NCBI RefSeq assembly: GCF_000219625.1
Contig: NC_018217.1
Coordinates: 1,364,001 to 1,428,000, forward strand
Direction of reading: 5' to 3'
DNA: 64,000 nucleotides
From: Zymoseptoria tritici IPO323
Lineage: Eukaryota; Ascomycota; Dothideomycetes; Mycosphaerellales; Mycosphaerellaceae
A model generated the notes under the pieces. It had not been told where the DNA came from, searched no databases, and was given only the letters and a program-made list of their open reading frames with translations. A program made the translations under genes and the position numbers. This document shows, piece by piece, positions 19,666-29,992 of this stretch (the stretch's first letter is position 1; every line of letters begins with the position of its first letter).

Positions 19666-22023
19666 TCACGACGATGCCGGCGGTGCCGGCGGATTCGCAT
19701 TCCCCGCCGCCGCTCCACCCCGATTCCCCATCTTCTTCACCTTCTCCGCCGTCCTCTTGGGCAACGCAACAATGCTGTCTCGGGCACGATCCCACAAACT
19801 CGACCTTCTCCTCGAATTCGCAGCCGGCGCCGCATTGCGAAGCACAAATTCACGATGCCGCACCCATAACGTGTAACGAGACCTCCGTTCCGCTGCGGTG
19901 AGAGGAGGATTGGGATTGTCGCCTTCGTCGTGGATTCGGTTGCTTCTGTCGGTGAGCGGTGGTTGATCATACAATGTCTCAATCTCTGATGCTGTTAGTG
20001 CGTCAATCTGCGTTGCAGGTCCGGCTGATGCGCCCGTTCGTGGAGCTTGAGATGCCGAATCGGAGGGTGATATTTCCATGTCGTCGTTCGGTTGTACTGG
20101 AGCCGGTAGGATCTGCATATCATCGTCGTCTTGTGTAGTCTCCGCAGGCGCAGGTCCAGCTGATGTGACTGTCATGTCACTCTCGCCTGGTACGGTGTAC
20201 GCGGGTGCAGAACCAGCGGGTCTGTTCAACATATCGTCCTCGCCTTGTGTAGCACGCCATGCCCAGTCGTGTACATCAATACTCTCATCCGGCCGACGCA
20301 GCGAGCTTGGTTCTCCTGACCAGTCCGATGGCAAAGTACCCACAGCCGCTCCATCGATAGGAGTAAGAGGACTTCCAGATGGACCCGCGCCCCCCTGAGT
20401 TCGTGGTCGCAGATTCTCATAGTTGGGGAGAGCATGGAGTCGTGGCACATATTGTTCCCCGATACTGGTGTATCCAGTCGTTCGTGGAGGAGGACCTAGC
20501 TGTTGAGATGCTCCTGGCAAGATCACTTCGCTCATCTGTCGAGTTCCTCTGGGCGATGTAGGCTCGCTCATCTGGCGACTTATTGCTTGAGGAGGCGGCA
20601 CAGCGTTGTTCTGCCGTATGGTAGCCACAGAACTCGTTGGGGGATTCGCGGTCTGTATCATAGTTCCGGGCGTCACTGCATTGTTGTTCGTCTGCACAGT
20701 CAGCTGGCTCGGGGATTGGGGTCGTCGCACATCAGTGGCTTGTTGCGCGGTGGGCGAAGACGAGGTAGTAAGGTCTGCACGCTGCAATGTACCTCCTGGT
20801 GACACGGGCTCGCTCATCTGGCGACCCGCGGCTCGCGGAAATGACGCATCGTTCGCTCGCTGTGAAGTTGGGACAGAAGTCCATGGGAGTTCAGCTGTTT
20901 GAGCTGTGGCTCCCAGTGTCGCTGCATTGGTAGAAGTCTGGATGGTAAGCCGACCCATGGGCTGGAGCGGTTGCGCATCCGCGGCTTGCTGTGCGGCGGG
21001 CTCAGACGATGTGACAAGGGCCAAAGTCTGCAATGTAGCTCCTGGCGACACTGGATCACTCATCTGTCGACCGGCAGCTTGAGGGGACGGTAGAGCATTG
21101 GCTTGCTCAGTAGATCCTTCAGAAGCCACTGCATTGCTGTCATCTTGCGTAGACTGCTGTCCAGTGACTTGAGGAGACGGCATACCGTCGGCTTGCTGCG
21201 TTACGGTCCTCGGTGCTGTAGCAAAGCTGGCAGTCAGTCGCATACGCCCATTGACAGATGTATTTCTGTGCGTCTCGACCACAAGTGGAGTCCGTTGCCT
21301 CGCTCTGGAACTCTCCCCGTTGTTCATGTTGAACACGTCCGATAGTATCCTCCATCCAAAACTCGACCTCCTTCTTGCACGAGAAGGCTGTAGATACTCG
21401 GACGCTTGAACGATGGGATTGGAGGCGCGACGCAGCATCTCCCGGCTGGTTGGAGGGTTATTGACGTGCCAGGACCAGTTCGGACCTTCAGGGACGGCGC
21501 GGTAGAAGGCCTCGTCGTCCTGAACGTGTGGTCGTGGAGCAAAGTCAACATTTCGTGGATGGCCTAGAGACTCAAGGTGATCGGAAGCGTTGCGTGGAGG
21601 TCGTAGAATGGACTCTGGTTGTGCTTCTGGTTGAGAAGAAGACTCGTTCTGCGGGCGGTTGGCGAAGTCCTGCAGTTGTTGTGCAGCGCGGTCGAAGGGT
21701 CCCCGCGCAGTGTCGGAGGCGATGGGGTCGTCGGCTTCTTGTGTCACTCGTGCAGTGTTCCCTAAGGGATCGTCGACTTGTGCGTCAGGCGTTCCACCAG
21801 GCGATGGTTCAGGCAACACGCCCAGGTTGCTGGGAGAGAGCAGTCGCTGCTGGTCTGCCGGTGTCTGGTGTCTACTCGAGTCAGACGAAAAAGGACGGCC
21901 CGCGCTTGCACCACTCCGACCATATGGAATTGGATGCTGTCTGGTTGGACCAGACGATGACGGAGATCGCGCGCTTGCACTGCTCCGACCGACTGGGATC
22001 GCTTTTTGCTGGAAGGACACCGT
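19666..22023 (-). CDS. 785-codon open extension directly behind an in-frame amber codon; repeat-rich disordered protein segment
   Basis: This frame starts immediately after the TAG at 22026-22024 and is in the same frame as the upstream gene. It has no ATG near its beginning (first in-frame Met is about 195 codons in). The sequence is disordered, rich in Ser, Pro, Gln and Thr. A 24-residue unit is duplicated near the start (KAIPVGRSSASA versus HPIPYGRSGASA), and residues ~317-480 hold two 82-residue tandem units beginning GRQMSDPVSPG and GRQMSEPVSPG. The end is basic (NSRRRSSLWDRARDSIVALPKR). Most likely the C-terminal half of the upstream gene's product, reached by readthrough or an unseen intron, or lost by a nonsense change. 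No domain recognised. Confidence 0.5.
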   Translation of the reverse strand, partial: TVSFQQKAIPVGRSSASARSPSSSGPTRQHPIPYGRSGASAGRPFSSDSSRHQTPADQQRLLSPSNLGVLPEPSPGGTPDAQVDDPLGNTARVTQEADDPIASDTARGPFDRAAQQLQDFANRPQNESSSQPEAQPESILRPPRNASDHLESLGHPRNVDFAPRPHVQDDEAFYRAVPEGPNWSWHVNNPPTSREMLRRASNPIVQASEYLQPSRARRRSSFGWRILSDVFNMNNGESSRARQRTPLVVETHRNTSVNGRMRLTASFATAPRTVTQQADGMPSPQVTGQQSTQDDSNAVASEGSTEQANALPSPQAAGRQMSDPVSPGATLQTLALVTSSEPAAQQAADAQPLQPMGRLTIQTSTNAATLGATAQTAELPWTSVPTSQRANDASFPRAAGRQMSEPVSPGGTLQRADLTTSSSPTAQQATDVRRPQSPSQLTVQTNNNAVTPGTMIQTANPPTSSVATIRQNNAVPPPQAISRQMSEPTSPRGTRQMSEVILPGASQQLGPPPRTTGYTSIGEQYVPRLHALPNYENLRPRTQGGAGPSGSPLTPIDGAAVGTLPSDWSGEPSSLRRPDESIDVHDWAWRATQGEDDMLNRPAGSAPAYTVPGESDMTVTSAGPAPAETTQDDDDMQILPAPVQPNDDMEISPSDSASQAPRTGASAGPATQIDALTASEIETLYDQPPLTDRSNRIHDEGDNPNPPLTAAERRSRYTLWVRHREFVLRNAAPAANSRRRSSLWDRARDSIVALPKRTAEKVKKMGNRGGAAAGNANPPAPPASS
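20575..21072 (-). repeat. Tandem 246-bp coding repeat (82 residues per unit)
   Basis: Two adjacent 82-residue units start at GRQMSDPVSPG (21072) and GRQMSEPVSPG; a third begins SRQMSEPTSPR at about 20580 and breaks off. Each unit is itself two related halves of 43 and 39 residues, both beginning with a PG/LG-x-x-x-Q-T/A pattern. Degenerate partial units precede the first. Such diverged but length-conserved repeats point to old duplications under selection for length and composition. Confidence 0.75.
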
Positions 22024-23284
22024 CTAAGCACGCTTCTGAGCAGTCGCAGAAGACTCGGCAACGACAGGCTGTGATCCAGGCGGCGGATTCCCCTGGATAC
22101 GCCTCAGCGTCTCTCCCGGGATCGAGGAGGTTTTTGGTTTGGCAACCTTGTCTGAACGCAGATCTGTCAGCTGAAGGTACACGCGACTCAGAGATGATCC
22201 ATCACGTACAAGGCCTTTCACCGTCTGGCAGGAACTCGCGCTTGCTCCCTCGCATTTCCAACAGCTTCGCCTCATGGCGATGATTCGGGAGCGCTCGCTC
22301 TTTTCCTTGTATATGGAATTTATAGAATTCCGCTTTTTCCGCTGGACTCATGAAAGAATCGCCGTGGCCGATGACGTCGCTACCAACGACAGCCGCGAGG
22401 TCTTCTAACCTTTCCAACGTTGACTTCTTCACCTGCTTCTGTCCGTGCAGGCGTTGAGCGCGAGCAAAAGTCGCTTCGTTCGAGCCGTCTAGACCAGGTC
22501 CAACGTCCAGTCTGTTTGATGATTCCGATCTGTCGATGTTGGCACTGGTAAGACGCTTGGCTTGTTCGCCTCCTCCGACGACCACGCCGCCAGCGGTCGG
22601 TATGCCACCCTTTCTGCGGATGGGGAGAGGACTTGGTAGGAGGACACTGGGATCTTCAAAGTTGATATTGACTCTGCCAGTTGCAGCATCCGTGGTGACA
22701 AGATCTTCTGATCTGCGAGCAAGAGCTTTGCTTCTGCCGTTCGACGCATCGCTGTCAGAGGAGTCACTCCCGGAGGAGTCGCTGCTGGTCGAATCGCGAA
22801 CAGGAGCTTTGCCTTTATTTCGGGGCATATCACTGCTGGAGGAACTGCTGCTGGATGATGCGTCGTCACTCGGGTCAGGCGCGAGGGCTCTTCCCTTTCC
22901 TTTGTCTCGAGGTGCTTCCCCGTTGAATGTATCTTGATTGGAGGATTCACCATTGGAGCCACCTTGGACGGTAATCGCCCCGTTCGAGCCATCGCTTGTG
23001 ACGACCACATTCGAAGCATAGCTGTTGAGAGCATAATCGCTTCGGCTCCTCTGGAGGATGCTTCCACCGGCCACGTTGTCCGCCGAGTTGACAAGAGAAG
23101 GGACCGCTGTCTCGTCGCCGCCTTCGTTGCTCACTCCATCTGTGTCCGTCGAGTCGATAGGCTCAGATTGGGCTGTATTGGTATTTAACGCCAAATCTGA
23201 TCTCGATCTATCCTGGGATTCGGGCGGAGTGCTTGAGTTCGAAGATCGTGGGTAGTTGCCGGCACCTTTGAGGTATGGCGACAT
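22024..23284 (-). CDS. Serine-rich disordered protein, N-terminal part
   Basis: Two exons, 23284-22210 and 22163-22024, giving 404 residues before TAG. The 46-bp intron has a GTACGT donor and GACAG acceptor; without splicing the frame ends at 22202 (Cys-Thr-stop). The protein is low complexity: runs of serine (ten in a row), SSDSSGSDSSDSD, KGKGRALAPDP and KGKAPVRD lysine-glycine patches. A more ordered conserved-looking block lies near residues 295-355 (KKSTLERLEDLAAVVGSDVI, MSPAEKAEFYKFHIQGKE). No known domain is recognised. The following 785 codons continue in the same frame after the TAG, so the true protein may be about 1190 residues. Confidence 0.6.
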
Positions 23285-24137
23285 CCTTGTGTTGCTGAAT
23301 CAATGAGTGCGCTCCCGTGTGATCGCCTATGAGGATGCAGATTTGGAAGAAGGTGTGTTGAGAGTGAATGGGACGTTTCCGCCGACTGCTTGAACGATTG
23401 CCACCGAGTGGTTGTCGGAATAGGAACAGTACACTGCGAGTGTTGTTGACTGGTCCCAAGAGGGCGAGTAGGCAGATGTACCTCTGTCGCTCAGTGTCAA
23501 CACTCTTGTCTGGCTGACTGACTCCTTTGATACTCACTTGTATAGCCAAATGGAGGCTCGCCTGATAGTCCCGTGAAGATATTGATAAGTGCAACGCTAC
23601 ACAGCTAGAATATTGGATGGACTGTGCGCGATTGTCGGCGAGAGGATGAATGGGTGGGTGTTTCGAGGAGCAAAGCGATGGAGCCACCCATCTCGAGAGT
23701 CAAGCGCGTGACCGCCATGACTCCTTCTTGATGGTCGATTGTTTCTGTCGCGACTTCGCCAATTTGTTGTTCGACTGCTGCAAGCCCAGGTCAATGCGCA
23801 AAGAAAGGAAATGGAAATGGCTAGGGTCATTTGTGGTGGAAAGAGTGGTGAGGCGCGAGAGAGAGGTCCTTCCCTAAGGTAGCGCATGAACCCAAGCTTT
23901 CGAACTCAATGGGGAAAACGAATTTGGGAGAGCGGGACGACAAGGAAACGAACCAAATGAACTCAATTCGTCCCAGACTCACAACAGGTAAACTGATCCA
24001 CCGATTCGTTCTTCAAACCGATGGTGGCATATAATCTCCCAAGGCTCATGCTGCGCCCACTTCTTCCGTGAATCTTTTACGCCAAACTCCTCGCTTGCTT
24101 CGAACAGTACTGCAAAACTCAAGCAGTGTAGCAATAA
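23285..24137. other. Upstream region of the disordered-protein gene
   Basis: 853 bp between two minus-strand genes. A GTGAGT site near 23538 on the minus strand could belong to a 5' UTR intron. No coding frame with a start and recognisable content was found. Confidence 0.45.
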
Positions 24138-25275
24138 TCAAGTCATGTTCCGTCGGCGCTCATTCTCCACGTAGTGCGTCTTCTTCATGAAAGCGATCGG
24201 GATGATGTCGTATTTCTTCTTGCCGGTGCGCGATAGGGGCTTGCGGCACACTGGACAGGTGCCGGTGCCGCGATCACTGTTCTTCTCACCTGCTAGGAGT
24301 GCTTGGATCAGACACTCATGGCAGTAGAAGTGGCCTGTCAAACGTCAGCACACGCATATCTATGTCATTCGCCCATAGCTTATACTCACCGCATGCAGTT
24401 GCCGTGGCATTAGTGTAGTTCTCCATGCAGATGATGCACTGTCTCTTGCCAATCTTCTGAGGTCCGGCAGCCACCTCAGCCTGCTGCGCCCTTATCGTAG
24501 CTTGCTGTTGCGCTTGTCGCAGCTCTTCTTCCACCGACGGATTCTCATCAAGCAGATCTACCTCTTCCACCGGACCCTGCATTCGCCGACTGCGCTTCAA
24601 GACTCTGTCTAGCCCATCTCCTTCTCCTGTGTTGTCTGCTGAGCGCTTCCGACCCCTAGAGCCGAGCGTGATTGTTGGTGGCTGTCTGGATACTCGCGCA
24701 GGTGCAGATGGTCGTGTGGCTTCCGGCGGAGAGTTACTCGTGAGGTCGACCACGCTCTGACGGCGGCTTGTCGCAGTGCGCCGTGCAGCGGTCGGCATGG
24801 CTGCTGATGTGGGATTTGCGGTGTGCGTGGTGTTGTCGGGGTCGAAGTCTTCCAAAGTGACAAATTCATCCGAGTCGGAGTCGTGGTTGAAGGTTTGGTC
24901 ACGGAAGATGTCACCGAAGTTCAAGGGCGGGGCATGAGTCGGAGGACTGTGAGTGAGATCGGGCCCGCGATCGTGACTTTGCCCGTGATTGCCGGTGTTT
25001 GTCGTGACTTCGGGCGGATCGTCATTCAGGATATTGTGTATGGCAGCTGAGCCTGAGGCACGTGTAGGAGGTGGAGGTGGTTGAGCGGAGTCGGGTGGTG
25101 GTGGTGGATCTTGTTGACCACGAGGAGCGAGCAGCCGGTCGAGCCAGGCGCCCTCGTCTTCACTTCCGTCGAACTCGTCGCCGGTATCGTCGCTGTCCAG
25201 AAAGAACACATCTCGACCTCTGGGCCGCCGTGCCATGGCCGCCCTACAAGCTACATTAGCTGGTGCAGCGGACAT
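24138..25275 (-). CDS. RING-finger E3 ligase with SUMO-interaction motif, Slx8/RNF4-like
   Basis: Two exons, 25275-24390 and 24334-24138, 360 residues; the 55-bp intron (GTGAGT, phase 1) falls inside the RING and splicing restores TACGHFYCHECL. The C3HC4 RING reads C-IIC-MENYTNATATAC-GH-FYCHEC, then CPVCRKPL. A short basic tail follows. The N-terminal two thirds is acidic and disordered, with a candidate SUMO-interaction motif SVVDLTSNS and a second hydrophobic-acidic stretch EEVDLLDENPSVEEE. This layout matches Slx8 of the SUMO-targeted ubiquitin ligase. A second ATG at 25236 is a possible start (loses 13 residues). Could also be another nuclear RING ligase. Confidence 0.75.
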
Positions 25276-25873
25276 GCACTTCCGCCAGTCACATACACTT
25301 CATCGTGATGGCGTCTTGTCCTTCTCGGATCTTCAGTATTCTCCTCATTCTCCTCCTCCTCCTCCTCCTCCGTCGTTTCGTCGTCAAAGATCGGAACAGC
25401 GTAATCGAGGACCTCCCCCCAATCGGACATCTCTTTCTGTGCTCACAAGCTCGAAGCCGGTCCAAGGAGGAGCACTTTCGCAGGCGGATGCGGGGGATTC
25501 TAACAACAGTATAATCGATGAGTGCACAAGTGTTATCTTCTCAGACTGCTGGCACCGCCTTCGCCAACGACATACGAGAGATGTGCAGAGCGACCAGCGC
25601 AGCAGGACTTGCGGCGAGACCTGGCTCCCATCACAGGTGAGGTAATCGGCGCCACTGCTGCACGCCAATATACACTTTGGTAGGGCTGAACCCGCCGCCG
25701 CAAGCTCTGCGCGTCTCGCCTCCGCGGTACCAAATTATGACGCCGACTAGTAGAGAGCGCGCGGAGGAGTCAGATTGAATCGCCCGCCATCGATGTGATC
25801 CTCTCCGCCATGTCGCCAATACACACTCGTATCGCAATCATCATTCATCGGGACATCTCGTGACCACGGAGCT
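25276..25873. promoter_or_regulatory. Divergent promoter, RING gene / MIP1
   Basis: 598 bp between divergent starts. Contains a (TCC)7 microsatellite at 25351-25371, which would be a polypyrimidine tract upstream of the RING gene. No defined factor site recognised. Confidence 0.5.
25351..25371. repeat. (TCC)7 microsatellite
   Basis: Seven perfect TCC triplets in the intergenic region. Simple repeat. Confidence 0.85.
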
Positions 25874-28800
25874 ATGCGATCACGATGTCGACACCACCTC
25901 GTCAACGCTCTCGAGCGAACACAGCAGACTTCTCTTCTCCGCCTGCGCCCACATTCCCTGAAGTGGCAGCGATGCTACGCGACCGCGAACGATCATCGAT
26001 CAGACAATGCGTCGTCGTCGTCGCTCGCCATAGCCTCCGATGCGCGACACAATGAGATTGGCGTGCAGCAAGTCAGCGCATACGTGCATCCGCAACTCTT
26101 CCCACCCCGGACCAATAGCTCTACGAAGCCCGATGCCGAATTGATCGCATTGTCAAAAGACCATCTGCAACGCCATGACTTGCTCGGAAAGACCAGCGAT
26201 AGTACGCCTCCGATCGGGTTCGATCTACCGGACTTACAGGGAACCTCTCTGGACGAGCACTTTTACCGATTGGGTATGGACAGTGCAGAGCCTTATTTGA
26301 GTCTATCGAAGAAGTACGCACGCGCATCGCCTCCTTCGAAGCCACGAAAATGGGTGCGAAGAAGTGGTTGGACAAAGTACTATGAGGATGGACGTTCAGA
26401 GGCTGTGCCATTCCCAGAAGAGAAGGTCTTGACATTCGATACAGAGGTAATGTGGCACGAGACGAGCTTTCCAGCTATGGCATGTGCAGTCTCTGCGACA
26501 CACTGGTATGGATGGCTATCGCCGTGGCTGCTAGGAGAAAGTGAGAACGATCGGCACTTGATCCCACTCGGCAATGCTCAAAACCCACGGATCGTCGTCG
26601 GTCACAATATTGGTTATGATCGAGCGAGGATAGCAGAGGAATACAGCATGGATCAGTCGAAGAATTTCTTCATGGATACTATGAGTCTGCACATCGCCAC
26701 CAATGGAATGTGCAGTAGGCAGCGACCTACATGGATGAAGCATCGCAAGCAGCGGGATATGGAGGACAAGATCGCCGCTGCAGATGAGAGTGCGGACTTG
26801 GCTGATTTGCTTGGAAATCATGCTGAGTATAATGAGGAGGAGGAGTTGTGGGTTGGACGATCGTCTGTCAACAGTCTGCGGGATGTGGCCAAATTTCACT
26901 GTGGTATTACTATAGACAAGGCGAGAAGAGAGTGGTTTGGCGAGCTGGATCGAGACGGCGTCATGGAACGACTGGATGAGTTGCTGGACTACTGTGCTGC
27001 CGATGTGGACATCACTCACAAAGTCTACAAGAAAGTCTTTCCACTATTCATGGAAACGTGCCCGCATCCAGTTTCTTTCGCTGCGCTGCGGCATCTCTCC
27101 TCGGAGATACTGCCAATTGACAAGGGTTGGGAGGTGTACATCCGCAATGCAGAGGCCACCTACCAGAAGCTGTCGACCGGCGTGCAGGAACGTTTGATCG
27201 ATCTGGCGGAAAAGGCGCTGGAGCACAAGGCCGACCCGGAAATATACGAGAACGATCCATGGCTTTGTCAGCTGGACTGGACCGGGCAAGAAGTCCGAAT
27301 GGTGAAGGGGAAGAAAAAGGGCGATCCTCCAAGGCCAGCAGCGAGGCAGAAGAAGCCTGGCATGCCAAAGTGGTACAAGGAACTGTTTGCCAATAATGAT
27401 GCCGACATTGCCTTGACTGTTCGAACGCGGATCGCGCCGATCCTGCTGCGAATGGCGTGGGACAACAATCCTCTAGTCTGGTCGGACAAGTTCGGCTGGA
27501 CCTTCAAGGTCGACCATTCGAAGGCTCAAAAGTACCGCGATCAGTCGATGACTCAGTGCGATATGCTTCAAGAAGAAAACTTTGCGCTTCGAGATGATCT
27601 GGATAACACGTACTTCAAGCTTCCTCACAAGGACGGTCCTGAGGTGAGGTGCACATCGCCGCTTGCCAAAGGATATTTGCAGTTCTTCGAAAATGGTCTG
27701 TTGTACTCGGAGTATGCATACGCCAGAGAGGCATTGGAGATGAACGCATCATGTGCGTACTGGGTCGCCGCGAGGGATCGGATTCGATCGCAGATGGTGG
27801 TCTATGCCAACGAAGAATCTGATGGAGTACCCAACGACGAGCAGAAGCTGGGCTACATTCTGCCGCAGGTCATCCCAATGGGCACGATAACACGACGTGC
27901 TGTCGAGAACACATGGCTCACGGCGGCCAACGCGAAGAAGAATCGAGTAGGATCTGAGCTGAAGAGTATGATTACTGCACCTCCCGGCTACAGCTTTGTC
28001 GGCGCAGATGTGGACAGTCAAGAGCTTTGGATTGCCTCCCTCGTTGGAGACGCCAGCTTCAAGCTGCACGGCGGAAATGCCATTGGATTCATGACGCTCG
28101 AAGGCACGAAAGCAGCGGGCACCGACTTGCACTCTCGAACCGCCAAGATTCTCGGAATCTCGCGCAACGATGCCAAGGTGTTCAACTACGGGAGAATCTA
28201 CGGCGCCGGTCTCAAGTTCGCCCAATCCCTCCTCCGCCAATTCAACCCGACCTTGAAAGAAGCCGATGCCAAATCCATCGCCACAACCCTTTACCAGGAA
28301 ACCAAAGGTACCAAGTCCCGTGGCAAGATCCTTCGCGATCGACAATTCCTCCGCGGCGGCACCGAAAGCCTGGTCTTCAATAAGCTTGAAGACTTCGCTG
28401 AACAAGAACGTCCTCGCACGCCTGTGCTCGGCGCCGCCATCACCGAAGCTTTGATGCGTAGGTACATCAGCAAAGGCGGTTTCATGACCTCCCGAATCAA
28501 CTGGGCCATTCAGTCCTCTGGCGTCGACTACCTTCACCTCCTGATCGTGAGCATGGAATACCTCACCCGCCGCTACAACATCCACGCCCGTCTGGCTCTG
28601 ACCGTCCACGATGAAATTCGCTACCTCTCCAAAGACGAAGACAAATACCGCTGTGCGATGGCTCTACAAGTCGCCAACGTCTGGACACGAGCCATGTTCA
28701 GCCAACAAATGGGCATCGATGACCTACCACAATCCTGCGCGTATTTCTCCGCGGTGGACATCGACCACGTGCTCCGAAAGGAAGTCGACATGGATTGCGT

Positions 28801-29365
28801 GACGCCGTCTCATCCTACCGCCATCCCACCCGGCGAGTCGATCGACATCATCCAACTACTTGCCAAAGGGGACGCCGCGTCCCTCGATCCGGCGGTCAAA
28901 CCGTCGGACCCACCTCAACCAGAACGCTTCGAATACATCCATCGTGTACCCGTGATGGAAGGTCTGCAGACTCCCAACGCAATGCCGTATCTCCGCGCTC
29001 AGATCGCGTCCACGCCTTCTGAACTGGCTCAAATCCTCAAAGACCTCAAGCCTTTATCGTCTGTCACACGAACAGCAGCGGCGTTCGATACGGCGCCCAA
29101 GGCCGCTCGTGGGCGTAAGCCAAAGGCGAAGACGACTTCTTCTTCGATGGGGTCTTATGTGCGATCGCCGCGTGCGAGGCTGCCTGATTCTTCTGCCACG
29201 AGTTCCTCTTCTTCCGCTCGGTCGAATTGGGATGATTTCAATCTGGCGTTCGAAGCACCTTCAATGTGGGACAAGGAGAGTCAGTGTGATAGCCAAGCGT
29301 GGTCGAACTCGACTTCTTGGGGTGGGAATGGGTTCAAGAGAGCTGCGGGTGTAGGGAGAGCGTAA
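25874..29365 (+). CDS. MIP1: Mitochondrial DNA polymerase gamma, catalytic subunit
   Basis: Single exon, 1163 residues, with a basic presequence. Exonuclease motifs: Exo I LTFDTEVMW (~residue 186), Exo II VGHNIGYDRARIAEEY (~240), Exo III DYCAADVDITHKVY (~370). Family A polymerase motifs: A GADVDSQELWIAS (~710), B RNDAKVFNYGRIYGAGLKF (~770), C LTVHDEIRYLSKDED (~910). The last ~200 residues form a Ser/Ala-rich, partly conserved extension, as is usual for fungal Mip1. It replicates and proofreads mtDNA. It is divergent from the RING gene and convergent with the small secreted protein gene. Confidence 0.96.
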   Translation: MRSRCRHHLVNALERTQQTSLLRLRPHSLKWQRCYATANDHRSDNASSSSLAIASDARHNEIGVQQVSAYVHPQLFPPRTNSSTKPDAELIALSKDHLQRHDLLGKTSDSTPPIGFDLPDLQGTSLDEHFYRLGMDSAEPYLSLSKKYARASPPSKPRKWVRRSGWTKYYEDGRSEAVPFPEEKVLTFDTEVMWHETSFPAMACAVSATHWYGWLSPWLLGESENDRHLIPLGNAQNPRIVVGHNIGYDRARIAEEYSMDQSKNFFMDTMSLHIATNGMCSRQRPTWMKHRKQRDMEDKIAAADESADLADLLGNHAEYNEEEELWVGRSSVNSLRDVAKFHCGITIDKARREWFGELDRDGVMERLDELLDYCAADVDITHKVYKKVFPLFMETCPHPVSFAALRHLSSEILPIDKGWEVYIRNAEATYQKLSTGVQERLIDLAEKALEHKADPEIYENDPWLCQLDWTGQEVRMVKGKKKGDPPRPAARQKKPGMPKWYKELFANNDADIALTVRTRIAPILLRMAWDNNPLVWSDKFGWTFKVDHSKAQKYRDQSMTQCDMLQEENFALRDDLDNTYFKLPHKDGPEVRCTSPLAKGYLQFFENGLLYSEYAYAREALEMNASCAYWVAARDRIRSQMVVYANEESDGVPNDEQKLGYILPQVIPMGTITRRAVENTWLTAANAKKNRVGSELKSMITAPPGYSFVGADVDSQELWIASLVGDASFKLHGGNAIGFMTLEGTKAAGTDLHSRTAKILGISRNDAKVFNYGRIYGAGLKFAQSLLRQFNPTLKEADAKSIATTLYQETKGTKSRGKILRDRQFLRGGTESLVFNKLEDFAEQERPRTPVLGAAITEALMRRYISKGGFMTSRINWAIQSSGVDYLHLLIVSMEYLTRRYNIHARLALTVHDEIRYLSKDEDKYRCAMALQVANVWTRAMFSQQMGIDDLPQSCAYFSAVDIDHVLRKEVDMDCVTPSHPTAIPPGESIDIIQLLAKGDAASLDPAVKPSDPPQPERFEYIHRVPVMEGLQTPNAMPYLRAQIASTPSELAQILKDLKPLSSVTRTAAAFDTAPKAARGRKPKAKTTSSSMGSYVRSPRARLPDSSATSSSSSARSNWDDFNLAFEAPSMWDKESQCDSQAWSNSTSWGGNGFKRAAGVGRA

Positions 29366-29649
29366 GGAGCGTTGTAGATGACGGACGGAATGGAAGGACA
29401 TTTGAGAGAAGTATGGCGGCCATGTGCAATGTGCATGATGTTGATATCGATGTCTTTTTGTTCAAGACGACGTACAACTTGAGCGTTCACCTCATCAGCT
29501 GCCATTCCATCTTCCACAACCACGGGTCCGAATCCAGAAATTTGAAGAGCAACGCGCGTCGATTTGATGCTCCCGTCCTTTCGCTCCCGTCGTTTCGCTC
29601 CCTCCCCTCCGCTCCCAACAACGGCAAAGCGCCATACCTCCACTGGCCC

Positions 29650-29992
29650 TCAGCCCAAGCTGCAATACGTAGGCGTGAACGGGTGCGGCTCCGATCCATG
29701 TGCTGACTTGCAGAGCTGCCTGTAAGTTTGGACGGCCTTCGATTGTGCCGGGAGGCAGCAACCGAAGTCGTCGCCTTGGACGTTTGTCTGTGTGGCGAGC
29801 AGAGATGAGCGGAGAGCTTAGGATGGAGCACGGGCGGGTGATGGGTTTACTCACCTGAGTGCCGCCTGCTTTCTTGCACATGCTCACGGCTTCGTAGCCG
29901 GGGGGGCCGACGCAGTTCTGTGTAACGCCGATCCTGGCGCTGACGGCCGTCGACATGGTCGTGGCGAGGAGGAGATATTTGGTGAGCTGCAT
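29650..29992 (-). CDS. Small secreted cysteine-rich protein, 91 residues
   Basis: Two exons, 29992-29855 and 29787-29650; the 67-bp intron has GTGAGT and CACAG ends, phase 0. The first 19 residues (MQLTKYLLLATTMSTAVSA) are a typical signal peptide with an Ala-X-Ala-like cleavage site. The mature ~72 residues contain six cysteines in the order C, C, CC, C, C (QNCVG, SMCKK, FGCCLP, QLCKS, TYCSLG), consistent with three disulfides. Composition and size are those of fungal effector-like or antimicrobial-like peptides. I do not recognise the family, and no toxicity is implied. The 3' end faces MIP1. Confidence 0.72.

Noticed and set aside
27749..28609. 286-codon minus-strand frame opposite MIP1
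   Set aside because: Lies entirely within conserved polymerase coding sequence; no splice or start evidence.
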